Source of the DNA: Bacteroidales bacterium
GTDB lineage: Bacteria > Bacteroidota > Bacteroidia > Bacteroidales > F082
Assembly: GCA_017477425.1 (NCBI GenBank)
Contig: JAFUVT010000039.1
Span: 1-64,000, forward strand
Direction: 5' to 3'
DNA: 64,000 nucleotides
How positions within the stretch are numbered: position 1 is the first letter of the stretch; every line of letters begins with the position of its first letter. Below the pieces are notes generated by a model. That model had not been told where the DNA came from and did no database searches. It worked only from the letters and a program-made list of their open reading frames with translations. Made by a program: the position numbers and the translations under genes. Below are positions 11,842-21,202 of the stretch, piece after piece.

Positions 11842-13365
11842 ATGAACCAAGACGAATTCTTTAAAAAAATAACCGCTCACGCCAAGGAATATGGCTTCAT
11901 CTTCCAGTCGAGCGAGATTTATGACGGACTTTCAGCCGTTTACGACTACGGCCAGAACGGCGTGGAACTGAAGAAGAACATCCGCGAATATTGGTGGAAG
12001 GCGATGGTGCAGATGCACGAGAACATCGTCGGCATCGACGCGGCCATCTTCATGCACCCCACCACGTGGAAGGCTTCGGGGCACCTCGACGCCTTCAACG
12101 ACCCGCTCATCGACAACCGCGACTCGAAGAAACGCTATCGCGCCGATGTTTTGGTCGAAGACTACATGGCCAAAATCGAGGAAAAGATCAATAAAGAGGT
12201 GGAGAAAGCACGCAAGCGCTTTGGCGACGCCTTCAACGAAGAACAATTCGTGACCACCAACCCGCGCGTTTTGGAGCACAAGGCCAAGATTGAGGAAATC
12301 AGCCACCGACTGTATGGCGCCATGGAGAAAAACGACCTCGAAGCCATCAAGCAGCTCATCCTCGACCTCGAAATCGTGTGCCCCATCAGCGGCACCCGCA
12401 ACTGGACCGACGTGCGTCAGTTCAACCTGATGTTTTCCACCCAGATGGGTAGCGTGGCCGACGGCGCCGACACGATTTATCTGCGTCCCGAGACCGCCCA
12501 AGGCATCTTCGTCAACTACCTCAACGTGCAGAAGACCGGCCGTATGAAGATTCCGTTTGGCATTGCCCAGACCGGTAAGGCCTTCCGCAACGAGATTGTG
12601 GCGCGTCAGTTCATCTTCCGTATGCGCGAGTTCGAGCAGATGGAAATGCAGTTCTTCGTGCGCCCCGGCACCGAACTCGACTGGTTCAAGCACTGGAAGG
12701 AAGAACGCCTCAACTGGCACCTCTCGTTGGGTCTGCCCGCCGAGAAATACCGCTTCCACGACCACGAGAAACTGGCCCACTATGCCAATGCCGCCACCGA
12801 CATCGAGTTCGACTTCCCCTTCGGCTTCAAGGAGCTCGAAGGCATCCACAGCCGCACCGACTTCGACCTCTCGGCCCACGCCAAATACTCGGGCAAGAAG
12901 CTCCAATACTTCGACCCCGACACCAACGAAAGCTACACGCCTTACGTCATCGAAACCTCCATCGGCCTCGACCGTATGTTCCTCGCCATGCTCAGCCACG
13001 CCTACACCGAGGAGAAGCTGGAAGACGGCTCGGAGCGCGTGGTACTGAAACTGCCGGCCATCTTGGCACCCTACAAAGTCGCCGTGTTGCCGCTGGTCAA
13101 AAAAGACGGCCTGCCGGAGAAAGCCCGCGAAATCATCGACTCGCTGAAGTACGACTTTATGTGCCAATATGAGGAGAAAGACTCCATTGGCAAGCGTTAC
13201 CGCAGACAAGATGCCATCGGCACCCCGATGTGTGTCACCGTCGACAACGACACCTTGGTGGACAACTGCGTAACCGTGCGCGACCGCGACACCATGCAAC
13301 AAGTGCGCGTCCCGATTGCCAACCTGCGCAATATGATTTTCGACGAACTGAAACCGAAGAAATAA
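11842..13365 (+). CDS. glyS: Glycyl-tRNA synthetase, homodimeric type
   Basis: A 507-residue class II aminoacyl-tRNA synthetase of the single-chain alpha2 type found in Bacteroidota, archaea and eukaryotes, and not the bacterial alpha2beta2 form. It charges tRNA-Gly. Class II motifs are visible: motif 2 around GKAFRNEIVARQFIFRMREF and motif 3 around ETSIGLDRMFLAML. The anticodon-binding domain covers about the last 120 residues (from PYKVAVLPLVKKDG). Length is normal. A 30-bp palindromic repeat follows the stop. Confidence 0.95.
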   Translation: MNQDEFFKKITAHAKEYGFIFQSSEIYDGLSAVYDYGQNGVELKKNIREYWWKAMVQMHENIVGIDAAIFMHPTTWKASGHLDAFNDPLIDNRDSKKRYRADVLVEDYMAKIEEKINKEVEKARKRFGDAFNEEQFVTTNPRVLEHKAKIEEISHRLYGAMEKNDLEAIKQLILDLEIVCPISGTRNWTDVRQFNLMFSTQMGSVADGADTIYLRPETAQGIFVNYLNVQKTGRMKIPFGIAQTGKAFRNEIVARQFIFRMREFEQMEMQFFVRPGTELDWFKHWKEERLNWHLSLGLPAEKYRFHDHEKLAHYANAATDIEFDFPFGFKELEGIHSRTDFDLSAHAKYSGKKLQYFDPDTNESYTPYVIETSIGLDRMFLAMLSHAYTEEKLEDGSERVVLKLPAILAPYKVAVLPLVKKDGLPEKAREIIDSLKYDFMCQYEEKDSIGKRYRRQDAIGTPMCVTVDNDTLVDNCVTVRDRDTMQQVRVPIANLRNMIFDELKPKK

Positions 13366-13380
13366 ATCATTCGTTATACT

Positions 13381-13410
13381 GGTAGAGACGGTGCATGCAC
13401 CGTCTCTACC
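13381..13410. repeat. TAGAGACG-type palindrome, intergenic copy
   Basis: A perfect 30-bp palindrome (GGTAGAGACGGTGCA and its complement) 15 bp downstream of glyS. It could terminate glyS transcription. Confidence 0.9.
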
Positions 13411-13470
13411 TATATTTTATACCATCATTTTATTTTTATGATGTTTTTAGCATGATAAAAATAAAATGAT

Positions 13471-13478
13471 TATTTTTG
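13471..13478 (+). promoter_or_regulatory. -7 box (TATTTTTG) of the AAA ATPase gene
   Basis: A perfect consensus box 17 bp upstream of the ATG at 13496. It excludes the upstream start at 13466. Confidence 0.7.
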
Positions 13479-13495
13479 CGGCAAAATTGAATGCC

Positions 13496-14614
13496 ATGAT
13501 TTACAATCCATTTATCACTTCGGGTTATGTTTCGCCAGAATATTTTTGCGACCGCGAAAACGAAACACGCCAGTTGATTCAGAACATACAAGGTCATAGC
13601 CACACGGTGCTCATCTCGCCACGACGTATGGGTAAAACTGGCCTCATAGAGCATTGTTTCAACCAAGAAGTCATCAAAAACAACTACCATACCTTCTTTA
13701 TCGACATTTATCCCACCATGAACCTCAACGACTTTGTGTTCTTGTTGGGCAATCGTATTTGCAAAAGTTTGAAGGCCAAAGACAAGCAACTCATGGAATT
13801 GTTCATAAAAGCGGTGAAATCCATCCAGTTCACCATCGGGTTTGACGAGGCGGGGATGATGAACGGCTCTTTCGGCTTGGGTGATATTAAGGATTCGCAA
13901 AAGTCGTTGGAGGAAATTTTCCAGTATTTAGAAGAGGCCAAACGGCCTTGTGTAGTAGCTATTGATGAGTTCCAGCAAATCGAAAAATACCCAGAAAAGA
14001 ATGTTGAAGCGTTGCTGCGCACTTATATACAACACTGCAACAATGCTACTTTCATCTTTGCAGGTAGCCAAAGACACGTCATTCAAAACATGTTCGCTTC
14101 GGCATCAAAACCATTCTACAACAGTTCAAGCATTATGAGCCTTGGAGCCATTGAAAAAGAAAAATATGTTGATTTTGCCGTAAGGATGTTCGCCATTTTC
14201 GGCAAGAATTGCACACCAGAATTGGTTGAAAATCTGTACGATACATTGGAAGGCCACACCTGGTATATGCAAGCCGTATTATATTTGGCATTTTATATGA
14301 CCGAAAAAGAGTGTTCGCCAACCATCATCAATGAAGCATTGATAAAACGGGTTGCCGACAATGAAAATGTCTTCGAGTCCATGTATTACGGTTTGAGCGA
14401 AAGACAACGACAGGTTCTGAAAGCCATTGCCATCGAAGGTAAAGCGAAGCAAACGCAATCTGTGGCGTTCATCAAAAAGCATGGATTGGTATCCGCCAGT
14501 TCGGTGCAGTCAGCCTTACGTCAGTTGTTGGATAGGGATTTGATTACAACGGAGAAAGGCACCTACCGCATTGATGACCGATTTTTCGGCTTTTGGCTTA
14601 AAAACCAGTTGTAA
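13496..14614 (+). CDS. AAA-family P-loop ATPase (ATPase_2-like)
   Basis: A 372-residue soluble P-loop ATPase. The Walker A motif is SPRRMGKTGL and the Walker B motif is CVVAIDEFQQI. A sensor-like FAGSQ and a C-terminal winged-helix domain (about residues 300-372) follow. The layout matches the archaeal-type ATPase_2 family, which is abundant in Bacteroidota genomes, often as scattered single genes without a known substrate. It sits between a palindromic repeat and a noncoding stretch with repeated heptamers. Biochemical role unknown. Confidence 0.8.
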   Translation: MIYNPFITSGYVSPEYFCDRENETRQLIQNIQGHSHTVLISPRRMGKTGLIEHCFNQEVIKNNYHTFFIDIYPTMNLNDFVFLLGNRICKSLKAKDKQLMELFIKAVKSIQFTIGFDEAGMMNGSFGLGDIKDSQKSLEEIFQYLEEAKRPCVVAIDEFQQIEKYPEKNVEALLRTYIQHCNNATFIFAGSQRHVIQNMFASASKPFYNSSSIMSLGAIEKEKYVDFAVRMFAIFGKNCTPELVENLYDTLEGHTWYMQAVLYLAFYMTEKECSPTIINEALIKRVADNENVFESMYYGLSERQRQVLKAIAIEGKAKQTQSVAFIKKHGLVSASSVQSALRQLLDRDLITTEKGTYRIDDRFFGFWLKNQL

Positions 14615-14650
14615 AAACGAAGTTTTTAGTGTCTATTCAAGTTTGATATC

Positions 14651-14683
14651 ATAGACAACCAGATAGACAACCCATAGACAGCC
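14651..14683 (+). repeat. Three phased ATAGACAACC direct repeats
   Basis: ATAGACAACC occurs at 14651-14660 and 14663-14672, with the near copy ATAGACAGCC at 14674-14683. Further ATAGACA or TGTCTAT heptamers lie at 14630-14636, 14699-14705 and 14739-14745. The repeat spacing is close to one DNA turn. The cluster lies 110-165 bp upstream of the -7 box at 14794 and looks like a regulator-binding array. The rest of 14615-14884 holds no gene. Confidence 0.6.
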
Positions 14684-14793
14684 GATATTTCAAGCCATTG
14701 TCTATCAATGTTTTGAAAAATTCCGTTTCGTTTTGATGATAGACAAGGCCTCTTTGGGGCTTGACAAAGTGATTTTCGCCTTGGGATTTGTTC

Positions 14794-14801
14794 TACTTTT
14801 G
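14794..14801 (+). promoter_or_regulatory. -7 box (TACTTTTG) of the T9SS cargo/TPR regulator operon
   Basis: A perfect TAnnTTTG box 83 bp upstream of the ATG at 14885. Confidence 0.65.
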
Positions 14802-14884
14802 CAATGTGCAATCGGGGAAAAACCGGATGCCTGTTCATGAACAAAACAATTAATAAGGTAACAAACACTAAAATCTCAAATGAA

Positions 14885-16693
14885 ATGAAAAAGTTATTAT
14901 CCATCTTCATCCTTTGTCTCGGCTGCTTCGGCATCCTTGGAGCGCAAAACATCTGGAGACCCCTCAATCTCTCTTCGCTTTTGGGTGTGAACGCCCAGGG
15001 CGATATGTTCTGTACAAATATTGATACTTATCCTTCTGCGTTGATGCGCTCGCAAGACGATGGCGAGACATGGGAACCCATTTTCACCGAGAGTTTCGGA
15101 AACTTTGCCATCGGAAACAAGGGTAGGATTTTCCTGATTTGCGACCGTATCGTCAACTATTCAGACGACAACGGCGACACTTGGCAGCAGACTGCACCTA
15201 TTAACGAAGGCTCTGGCTACAACGTGTTCAACAGTATGGAAATGCGCTCGCCCTTGAATGATACACTTATAGGATATACAGCGCCTTACTTGACTTGGAC
15301 ACTTGACGGCGGTGCCACTTGGGACTCAACCCGCATCGCCTTTATGGAAGACCACCTAGAAATCAGCGACCTTCTTGTCAATGAAAACGGAGATGTATAC
15401 ATTAGTGTTTGGTATTTCATTTGGCCAAACATCGGTATATACCATTCCACCCTCTCCGATATGCGCAATTGGGAACTTGTTGCTTTTGAAGATATTGGCG
15501 TAAAGGACATGACTTTTGACCCTGAGGGCAATATAGTTTGCGGCGTCTATTTTGGAGGCGATTTTTCGGGTTTCGAGCATGTGCCTGGGTTTTATGCCTT
15601 TTGGGCCAATCGTGTAGGCGTATCCGACAATGGCATCGTTTACAAGACTGATATCACCATGAACGGCGATGCGGTCTTGGCTTATTCCTTGGACCACGGC
15701 GAGCATTTCTACAACACCGTTCAGAACCTTCCTTTGTCGGAACCAGCACCAGGTGGTGAAGACGGTTTCCTCTCCATAGGTCAAGACAACCATCTGTATT
15801 TCTTTGGCAATGGCCAATATTGGAAAAGCATCCCCGATGCCAACGACATTCCCAGCGCATTTGCCTTCCCTTCGGAATGGTATTATGAAATCGAGTGGGA
15901 AAACGGCGGCATCACCTACCAGCATTTGGAATGCGTGGGCGATACGACCATCGGCACCAAACGCCCGAAAATCATCGTGCGCAGCAACACGCACTACGAC
16001 CGCGACAGGGAAACCGAAGTGACCCACGAATATGTTTACGAAGAAAACAACATCGTCTATTGGTGGAACAAGGACTCGCAAGAGTTCACCACCCTTTACG
16101 ACCTCAATGCCGAGGTGGGCGACGAATGGGAAATCAAAGTCGGGACGGAAAGCCTCACGATGCACGTGGATGCCGTGGAAAGCCTTGACTATGAAGGGAA
16201 AACCTATCGGATGCTCCGCATGAGCGATGCCGGCGACCTCTTCAGCGGCAACATCGTGTGCGGCATCGGCCATCAAACCAGTTTCTTCCCCGAACGGCTG
16301 ATGAACCGAGGCAGAGACTTCCGCGTGGAAGGCCTGCGCTGCTATTGGGTTGAAGATGCCCTGCTGTATCACAACGGCGACGACGACTGCGATGCCATCT
16401 ATGATGAATTGCACGGGGTGGATGAAAACGGCCCTTCGGCCCCTTCGACAGGCTCAGGGACCACAGGGACCTTATCGGTTTATCCCAACCCTGCCAACAA
16501 CGTCTTGTTTGTACAGACGTTGCGCGCAACGTCTCTACCAACCCAGACCTATCGCATCACCAACCTGATGGGGCAAACCCTGCTGCAAGGCTGCGTCACT
16601 GCCGAAACGCAACAGATTAATATCGAATCGTTACCCGAGGGAATATATTTCATCAGTGTCGGCGATGAAACCCTGAAATTCGTGAAACGATGA
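14885..16693 (+). CDS. Secreted beta-propeller-like protein with T9SS C-terminal sorting domain
   Basis: This is a 602-residue exported protein. The signal peptide MKKLLSIFILCLGCFGIL is followed by repeats resembling BNR/sialidase-type propeller blades (SQDDGETWEPIF, SDDNGDTWQQTA, LDGGATWDST). A second domain of about 130 residues comes next. The last ~75 residues are a type A T9SS sorting domain (VYPNPANNVLFV ... GIYFISVGDETLKFVKR), so the protein is predicted to be moved across the outer membrane and anchored or released. The ligand is unknown. Two different palindromic repeats lie in frame: one in the linker (16441-16462) and one within the sorting domain (16511-16538). The stop overlaps the next gene by 4 bp. 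Confidence 0.85.
   Translation: MKKLLSIFILCLGCFGILGAQNIWRPLNLSSLLGVNAQGDMFCTNIDTYPSALMRSQDDGETWEPIFTESFGNFAIGNKGRIFLICDRIVNYSDDNGDTWQQTAPINEGSGYNVFNSMEMRSPLNDTLIGYTAPYLTWTLDGGATWDSTRIAFMEDHLEISDLLVNENGDVYISVWYFIWPNIGIYHSTLSDMRNWELVAFEDIGVKDMTFDPEGNIVCGVYFGGDFSGFEHVPGFYAFWANRVGVSDNGIVYKTDITMNGDAVLAYSLDHGEHFYNTVQNLPLSEPAPGGEDGFLSIGQDNHLYFFGNGQYWKSIPDANDIPSAFAFPSEWYYEIEWENGGITYQHLECVGDTTIGTKRPKIIVRSNTHYDRDRETEVTHEYVYEENNIVYWWNKDSQEFTTLYDLNAEVGDEWEIKVGTESLTMHVDAVESLDYEGKTYRMLRMSDAGDLFSGNIVCGIGHQTSFFPERLMNRGRDFRVEGLRCYWVEDALLYHNGDDDCDAIYDELHGVDENGPSAPSTGSGTTGTLSVYPNPANNVLFVQTLRATSLPTQTYRITNLMGQTLLQGCVTAETQQINIESLPEGIYFISVGDETLKFVKR
16441..16462. repeat. CCCTTCGACAGGCTCAGGGACC-type repeat inside a coding sequence
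   Basis: A copy of the short repeat that also occurs near 24915-24968. Here it is read in frame as the Ser/Gly/Thr linker before the T9SS sorting domain. Confidence 0.75.
16511..16538. repeat. TAGAGACG-type palindrome inside the T9SS sorting domain
   Basis: Two 14-bp arms pair with a single mismatch (C14514-type change at the fourth outer pair; the arm reads CAGACG instead of GAGACG). The element adds about TLRATSLPTQ between the conserved YPNPANN start and the YRITNLMGQ strand of the domain. Confidence 0.8.
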
Positions 16694-18036
16694 AACCCAG
16701 TAGAATCATCATAGCCCTATTGTTGTCGCTGGCGGGCCTCATGGCCTGCCAGCGCGATGGGCGCAACCTGGCACAGGCCGAAGCCATGTTCCAGCAAGGC
16801 CTCACGCAGCGCGCCGACAAGCAGTCGGAGGCAGCCGCCGAGAGCTTCAGCCAAGCCTTGATCGCCCTCGACCGCTGCGACGCGAAACGGCCTGAGGTGC
16901 AACAGTTGAAAGGCCAAATCGAGGACAACCTCGGCTTCTGCTACTGGAAACACGAATTGTTCGAGGAAGCCCTTCCGCTGCACGAAGATGCCGCCAACCT
17001 GTTCCGCGCCCTCGGCAACGACACCTTGCTAATGACCGCCTTACGCAACTGCGGTCGCACAGCGGCTTCGTTGGGCGACATCGATGCGGCACAACAGCAT
17101 TACGAAGAAGCCTTGAACCTCGCCATAACATTGAACGACAAGACAATGCAGAACGACATCCTTTTGGAGTCGAGCCGCGACGTGCTACTTGCCAAAGGCG
17201 ACTACCAACAGGCCATTGAGCGTGTCAATCAAGCCCGAGCCAATGGTGCCAAGGACGACAGCCAACTCACCTTGGGCTTGGCGTACTACTATTTGGAGCA
17301 AGACAGCCTCGCCATCGTCCATCTCAACGAGGCCGCCCAAAACGAAATGGCAGGCGTTAGAATGGCGGCTTACCAAAGCCTGCATTACCTTTACCAGTTC
17401 CAAGGCGACTACCAGAAAGCCCTCGAATGTCACGAACTTTTCAACGAGAACATGATGCAGGCCGACCGCGAGCACCGCAGCGAACAGATGCAGCGCATCA
17501 AGGCGGAATACGACTTACAAATGCAGAAAAACAACCTGCAAGCCGAGCAAAAGCTGAAAAGCCTTTATCTCTACATCATCCTTGGCGCGCTTGTCGTGGC
17601 TTTGGCCATCGTGTTGCTGCTTTTGCGACAGAAAACCCTGAGCAACAAGCTGAAAGAGGAGGAAATGAAGAACCAACTGGAAGCCGAACTGAAGAAAAAC
17701 AAGGTGTATGTGACTGCCCTTGCCCTCACCGAGCAAATCACGGCCTCCACCTTGGACTTCGACCTGAAGGAAAGCGAGTGGGACGACTTCGTCGCGCTCA
17801 TCGACAAGGTATATGGCGACTTCATCCAACGGCTCACGGCGCAATATCCCGCCCTGACCAAGAGCGACCTGCAAATCTGCTGCCTCACCAAGCAAGGCTT
17901 CAGCAACCAGGTCATCTCCATCCTGATGAACCTGCAAACCAACTCCTACGCCCGCCGCAAGTCGCGCATCAAGCAAGAGAAGATGAACGGCCTACAGGAC
18001 GAACGAAGCTTTGAGGAAATCATTAATGGCTTATAG
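16690..18036 (+). CDS. TPR membrane regulator with C-terminal helix-turn-helix-like domain
   Basis: A 448-residue protein. An N-terminal signal with lipobox (SLAGLMAC, Cys20) is followed by TPR-like helical repeats to about residue 270. A coiled-coil stretch, a membrane helix (LYIILGALVVALAIVLLLL) and a cytoplasmic part follow. The last ~70 residues (TKSDLQICCLTKQGFSNQVISILMN ... RRKSRIKQEKM) resemble the LuxR-like helix-turn-helix ends of Bacteroidota one-component membrane regulators. It probably senses an envelope signal and binds DNA at the membrane; the signal and targets are unknown. It overlaps the T9SS cargo gene by 4 bp (ATGA), so the two are translationally coupled. The same architecture recurs at 32552-35188. 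Confidence 0.75.
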   Translation: MKPSRIIIALLLSLAGLMACQRDGRNLAQAEAMFQQGLTQRADKQSEAAAESFSQALIALDRCDAKRPEVQQLKGQIEDNLGFCYWKHELFEEALPLHEDAANLFRALGNDTLLMTALRNCGRTAASLGDIDAAQQHYEEALNLAITLNDKTMQNDILLESSRDVLLAKGDYQQAIERVNQARANGAKDDSQLTLGLAYYYLEQDSLAIVHLNEAAQNEMAGVRMAAYQSLHYLYQFQGDYQKALECHELFNENMMQADREHRSEQMQRIKAEYDLQMQKNNLQAEQKLKSLYLYIILGALVVALAIVLLLLRQKTLSNKLKEEEMKNQLEAELKKNKVYVTALALTEQITASTLDFDLKESEWDDFVALIDKVYGDFIQRLTAQYPALTKSDLQICCLTKQGFSNQVISILMNLQTNSYARRKSRIKQEKMNGLQDERSFEEIINGL

Positions 18037-18039
18037 CCG

Positions 18040-18102
18040 ATGGCTTATGGCCTATGGCTGCCCTCACATGAAGGCATGCCATAGGCCATAGTCATAAGCC
18101 AT
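18040..18102. repeat. Large imperfect inverted repeat between convergent genes
   Basis: ATGGCTTATG (18040-18049) pairs with 18093-18102, and GCCTATGGC (18050-18058) pairs with 18078-18086, leaving a small bulge and an internal loop. It sits between the convergent TPR regulator and AsmA genes and may end transcription in both directions, though it lacks a T-run. Confidence 0.75.
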
Positions 18103-18109
18103 AGTTGCA

Positions 18110-21100
18110 TCACCTCACATTCGCCTTCAATCGGTCGGCGATCTTCTTCTTCAGCTCGAAGTACATCTGCTCGGTGTCGCTACGTTTGTTGGGCTTGTAG
18201 AGATTCGGGTATTTGCACGACTCCACCTCATATTTCAGGCTGTTGAACGGTCCCGAAATCTTCAGGCCAAGGCGCACCGGCAGCGGCGACTGCGTCACCG
18301 AGAGGTGGTATTCGCCGTTCTTGTCCAAGGTCATGCGACCGTCAACCGTCACCTTATATTTCCCGATGGCGATTTGCGAAGGCCAAAGGTCGATTTCGTT
18401 CTTGAAAGCGGTGAGTTGCACATCGAGGCTGTCCACACGGTACTCGCCGTTGGTGCTCACGTCCAGCATGTCGGTGATCTTCGTGAAAGTGAATTTGTCG
18501 TTCACGGTCAGGTTCTTGCCTTCGATATCGGCGGCGGCGCGCAAGGTCGAAATCTTGGGCTCGTAGTTCGACTTGAGGTTGGTCTCGGCACCAATGTGGA
18601 ACTCGGCCTGTCCGTCGAAGGTCTTGAGCATGGGCACCAATGTGTCGATGTAGGGAATCATCGTCAGCAAGTCATTGATTTGCACATTCAAAAGGTGGAA
18701 ATCCATGGCAAGGAACAGGTTGTTCGGGCGCGGCGACTGGTACATGGCCGTCAGCTGCATCTCGGCAGCCTTGTTGGTGAAACCGATTTCCTGGAGGATG
18801 AGTGTGCCGTCTTTCACCGTCATCGTGCCGCTCAAGTTGTTGAGGTCGAAGTTGTCGTACACCGACCGCTTCGTCTTGATACCGAAGGTGAAATCCACGC
18901 CTTCGGGCACAAGGAAAGGCTCGTCCTCCTTGGATTCGGTCGTTGAGCTTGTCGCCGAAGTGGCATCGTCATCTTTACGCCCCAAACCGCTGGTCAAGTC
19001 CATGATCTCGTTGATATCGAGCATGTCGGAGGTGAGCTGCAACTCGCCTTTCATCATGTTATCGTGACCTTCCATCCACTCCTTGATGCCCACCACGCTA
19101 CCTTGCAGGCTCATGTCGGACTTGCCGATGCGGAAAGTGCTTTTCTTGAAGTCGAGCTCATGGGAGTTGAACAAGAAGTCGATGTTGCTGATATGGATGT
19201 CTTCGTCGAGTCCGTCAATCTTCACCAAGGCATTGCCCAGCATGAAGTCGGCCGAAGGATTCCATTGGTTCAGGAAGTCTTTCTTGGCTTTGTTTTGGTT
19301 CACCGATGCGTTGACTTTCAACGAATTGGTGTTCAAGGCATATTCCTTTCCCTTCTTAGCCTCGACGTTTTTACCGTCGAGGGTAACGCGGGCATTCAGC
19401 CCCTTGGCATTCTTTTCGGGCGTGGTCACCAAGGTGAGGGCTGGCGATTCCATGTTCGCAGTAATATCGTCGTAAACCACATCCAACTTGCTGAAATTCA
19501 ATGCGGCATCCAAGAGCATCTTCTCCACTCCACCCTTGAAATTATCTGCCGAGAGCTTGATGTCGGGATTTTTGAGCTGTGCATTGACGCTTTTGCCCAT
19601 CCGCGCCTCCAACTGGCTGGAATTGAGGGTGATGTAAGCACCTTTTTGGCCCTTTTGTTTTGCCGAAGCAGGCAAGGTCAGCCCGACGTTCAACAAAGGC
19701 GACGTCGCATGGATGGTGTCCATATCAAAAGCAAAGTCCTTGACTTTCAAGGTTCCATTGGCTTTGAGGCGGTTCAGGTTGTAGTCGTCTAGCGATTTCA
19801 TCAGCTCCTCAACGGTGAAGTTGGTGGTCAGGTTCAAATCCGTGCGTCCGCCGAGTTTCATGTTTTTCGGCAGGAAACCTTTCACATCCGTCATCGGGAC
19901 ATCACCTTTCACGTTGAGTTTCAAGCCAATATCGCCCAACAAGTCATCCACTACGCCACTGACATTCAAATCGCTACGATTGAACTTGGCCTTCAGGCTG
20001 TTGACCGTCACGCTGTTGGCATCCGAATTCAGGTCCAAATCAAGAAGAGCATCCAAGTTGACCTCCGTAAAGGGATAAGGCAGGCTTGGAACGTTCACTT
20101 TTGCATTGTCGGTCAGCACCTTAGCAGAAATCAGAGGCATCAGGCTATCGTTATATGTGCCTTTCACCTCCGCCCCCGTAAGGCTCAACTTTCCGGCATA
20201 TTCAATGGAACTGAGTCGGTTTTGCAACTTCTCAGGCAGGTAAGTCAACACATCTTCGATGACTAAAGTGTTGGTATTTAAATCCAAATCAAGGTTGATG
20301 TCTCCATTCTCTGCCATCTCGGCATCGCCGTCAATATTAATAAGATAGCGATTCAGGCCAATTTGCGCCTTGTTGAGATGCCCTTTCAAATCGGAAAGCC
20401 CGAATTGCAAAGGCAGGTTCAGGCTCAACGTGTCGTTTTCTAAGTAAGGCTCGCCAAGATCCAGGCTGATGTCGGGCGTGCGGAGTTTCAGCGTGCCATC
20501 GATTACATCCATTTGCTTGACTTCGCCATCAAAATCGAGATTCAAGCCGTTGGTTGCCAGCTGTATGGCTTTCATCTTCAATCCCAAACGCTCGGCATTC
20601 AAAGCCAAAACCGCGTCAATGTCGTTCTCCTGCATTTTGCCCGTCAAATCGAGATTGAGGCCATGCATTTGCGCCGTCATTCCATTGCGGTCGTCAGCAT
20701 AAAGCAAAGTGGAATTCTTGAGTTTAACTTCCTCAATATTAACCAAATAATCAAAAGAGGAAGTCGTCGTATCGTTATCCTCCTTCGTGTTGAAGACATC
20801 CAGATTGCTATTGCCGATAGAATCCGTATAAAGATTGACGAAAGCATCTTTGAGGATGCACTTTCTGACCGCTATTTCCTTCTCTTTCAAGAACTTCTTG
20901 GCATCGACCACCACAATCAGATTGTCGATATTGGCCAAAGTGTCCGACGGCGAGCCCGGCATCGGGTTGATGAGCGCCACGTTCTCGATTTCCACTCCGA
21001 TGTTGGGGAAGGTCTTGAACAAAGTGAGGTCGGCCTTGCCCAGCTGCACCTCGCAATTGACGAATTTTGGCGCATGCTTTTTGACCATCTTGGTCAGTCG

Positions 21101-21202
21101 ACCCGAAGAGGTCAGCGCGGCCACGGCGATGCCAGCCACAATGAGCACCAGCCCCGCAAGCGATGCCAAGGTAATGCCCGTTATCTTTAATGCCTTTTTC
21201 AT
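18110..21202 (-). CDS. AsmA-like family protein
   Basis: A 1030-residue protein with one N-terminal membrane helix (about residues 7-30) and a very long beta-rich periplasmic region. The N-terminal AsmA part (LTLFKTFPNIGVEIENVALINP) and the C-terminal AsmA_2-like part (around NLFLAMDFHLLNVQINDLLTMIPYIDTLVP) identify the family. AsmA-like proteins form elongated hydrophobic grooves thought to carry phospholipids between inner and outer membrane, which is the likely role here. It begins directly after the stop of the small lipoprotein gene (no spacer), so the two form a transcription unit. Confidence 0.85.
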   Translation of the reverse strand: MKKALKITGITLASLAGLVLIVAGIAVAALTSSGRLTKMVKKHAPKFVNCEVQLGKADLTLFKTFPNIGVEIENVALINPMPGSPSDTLANIDNLIVVVDAKKFLKEKEIAVRKCILKDAFVNLYTDSIGNSNLDVFNTKEDNDTTTSSFDYLVNIEEVKLKNSTLLYADDRNGMTAQMHGLNLDLTGKMQENDIDAVLALNAERLGLKMKAIQLATNGLNLDFDGEVKQMDVIDGTLKLRTPDISLDLGEPYLENDTLSLNLPLQFGLSDLKGHLNKAQIGLNRYLINIDGDAEMAENGDINLDLDLNTNTLVIEDVLTYLPEKLQNRLSSIEYAGKLSLTGAEVKGTYNDSLMPLISAKVLTDNAKVNVPSLPYPFTEVNLDALLDLDLNSDANSVTVNSLKAKFNRSDLNVSGVVDDLLGDIGLKLNVKGDVPMTDVKGFLPKNMKLGGRTDLNLTTNFTVEELMKSLDDYNLNRLKANGTLKVKDFAFDMDTIHATSPLLNVGLTLPASAKQKGQKGAYITLNSSQLEARMGKSVNAQLKNPDIKLSADNFKGGVEKMLLDAALNFSKLDVVYDDITANMESPALTLVTTPEKNAKGLNARVTLDGKNVEAKKGKEYALNTNSLKVNASVNQNKAKKDFLNQWNPSADFMLGNALVKIDGLDEDIHISNIDFLFNSHELDFKKSTFRIGKSDMSLQGSVVGIKEWMEGHDNMMKGELQLTSDMLDINEIMDLTSGLGRKDDDATSATSSTTESKEDEPFLVPEGVDFTFGIKTKRSVYDNFDLNNLSGTMTVKDGTLILQEIGFTNKAAEMQLTAMYQSPRPNNLFLAMDFHLLNVQINDLLTMIPYIDTLVPMLKTFDGQAEFHIGAETNLKSNYEPKISTLRAAADIEGKNLTVNDKFTFTKITDMLDVSTNGEYRVDSLDVQLTAFKNEIDLWPSQIAIGKYKVTVDGRMTLDKNGEYHLSVTQSPLPVRLGLKISGPFNSLKYEVESCKYPNLYKPNKRSDTEQMYFELKKKIADRLKANVR

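Noticed and set aside
11932..13302. 456-codon minus-strand frame opposite glyS
   Set aside because: It is Val/His/Glu-rich without domains. glyS is complete and certain.
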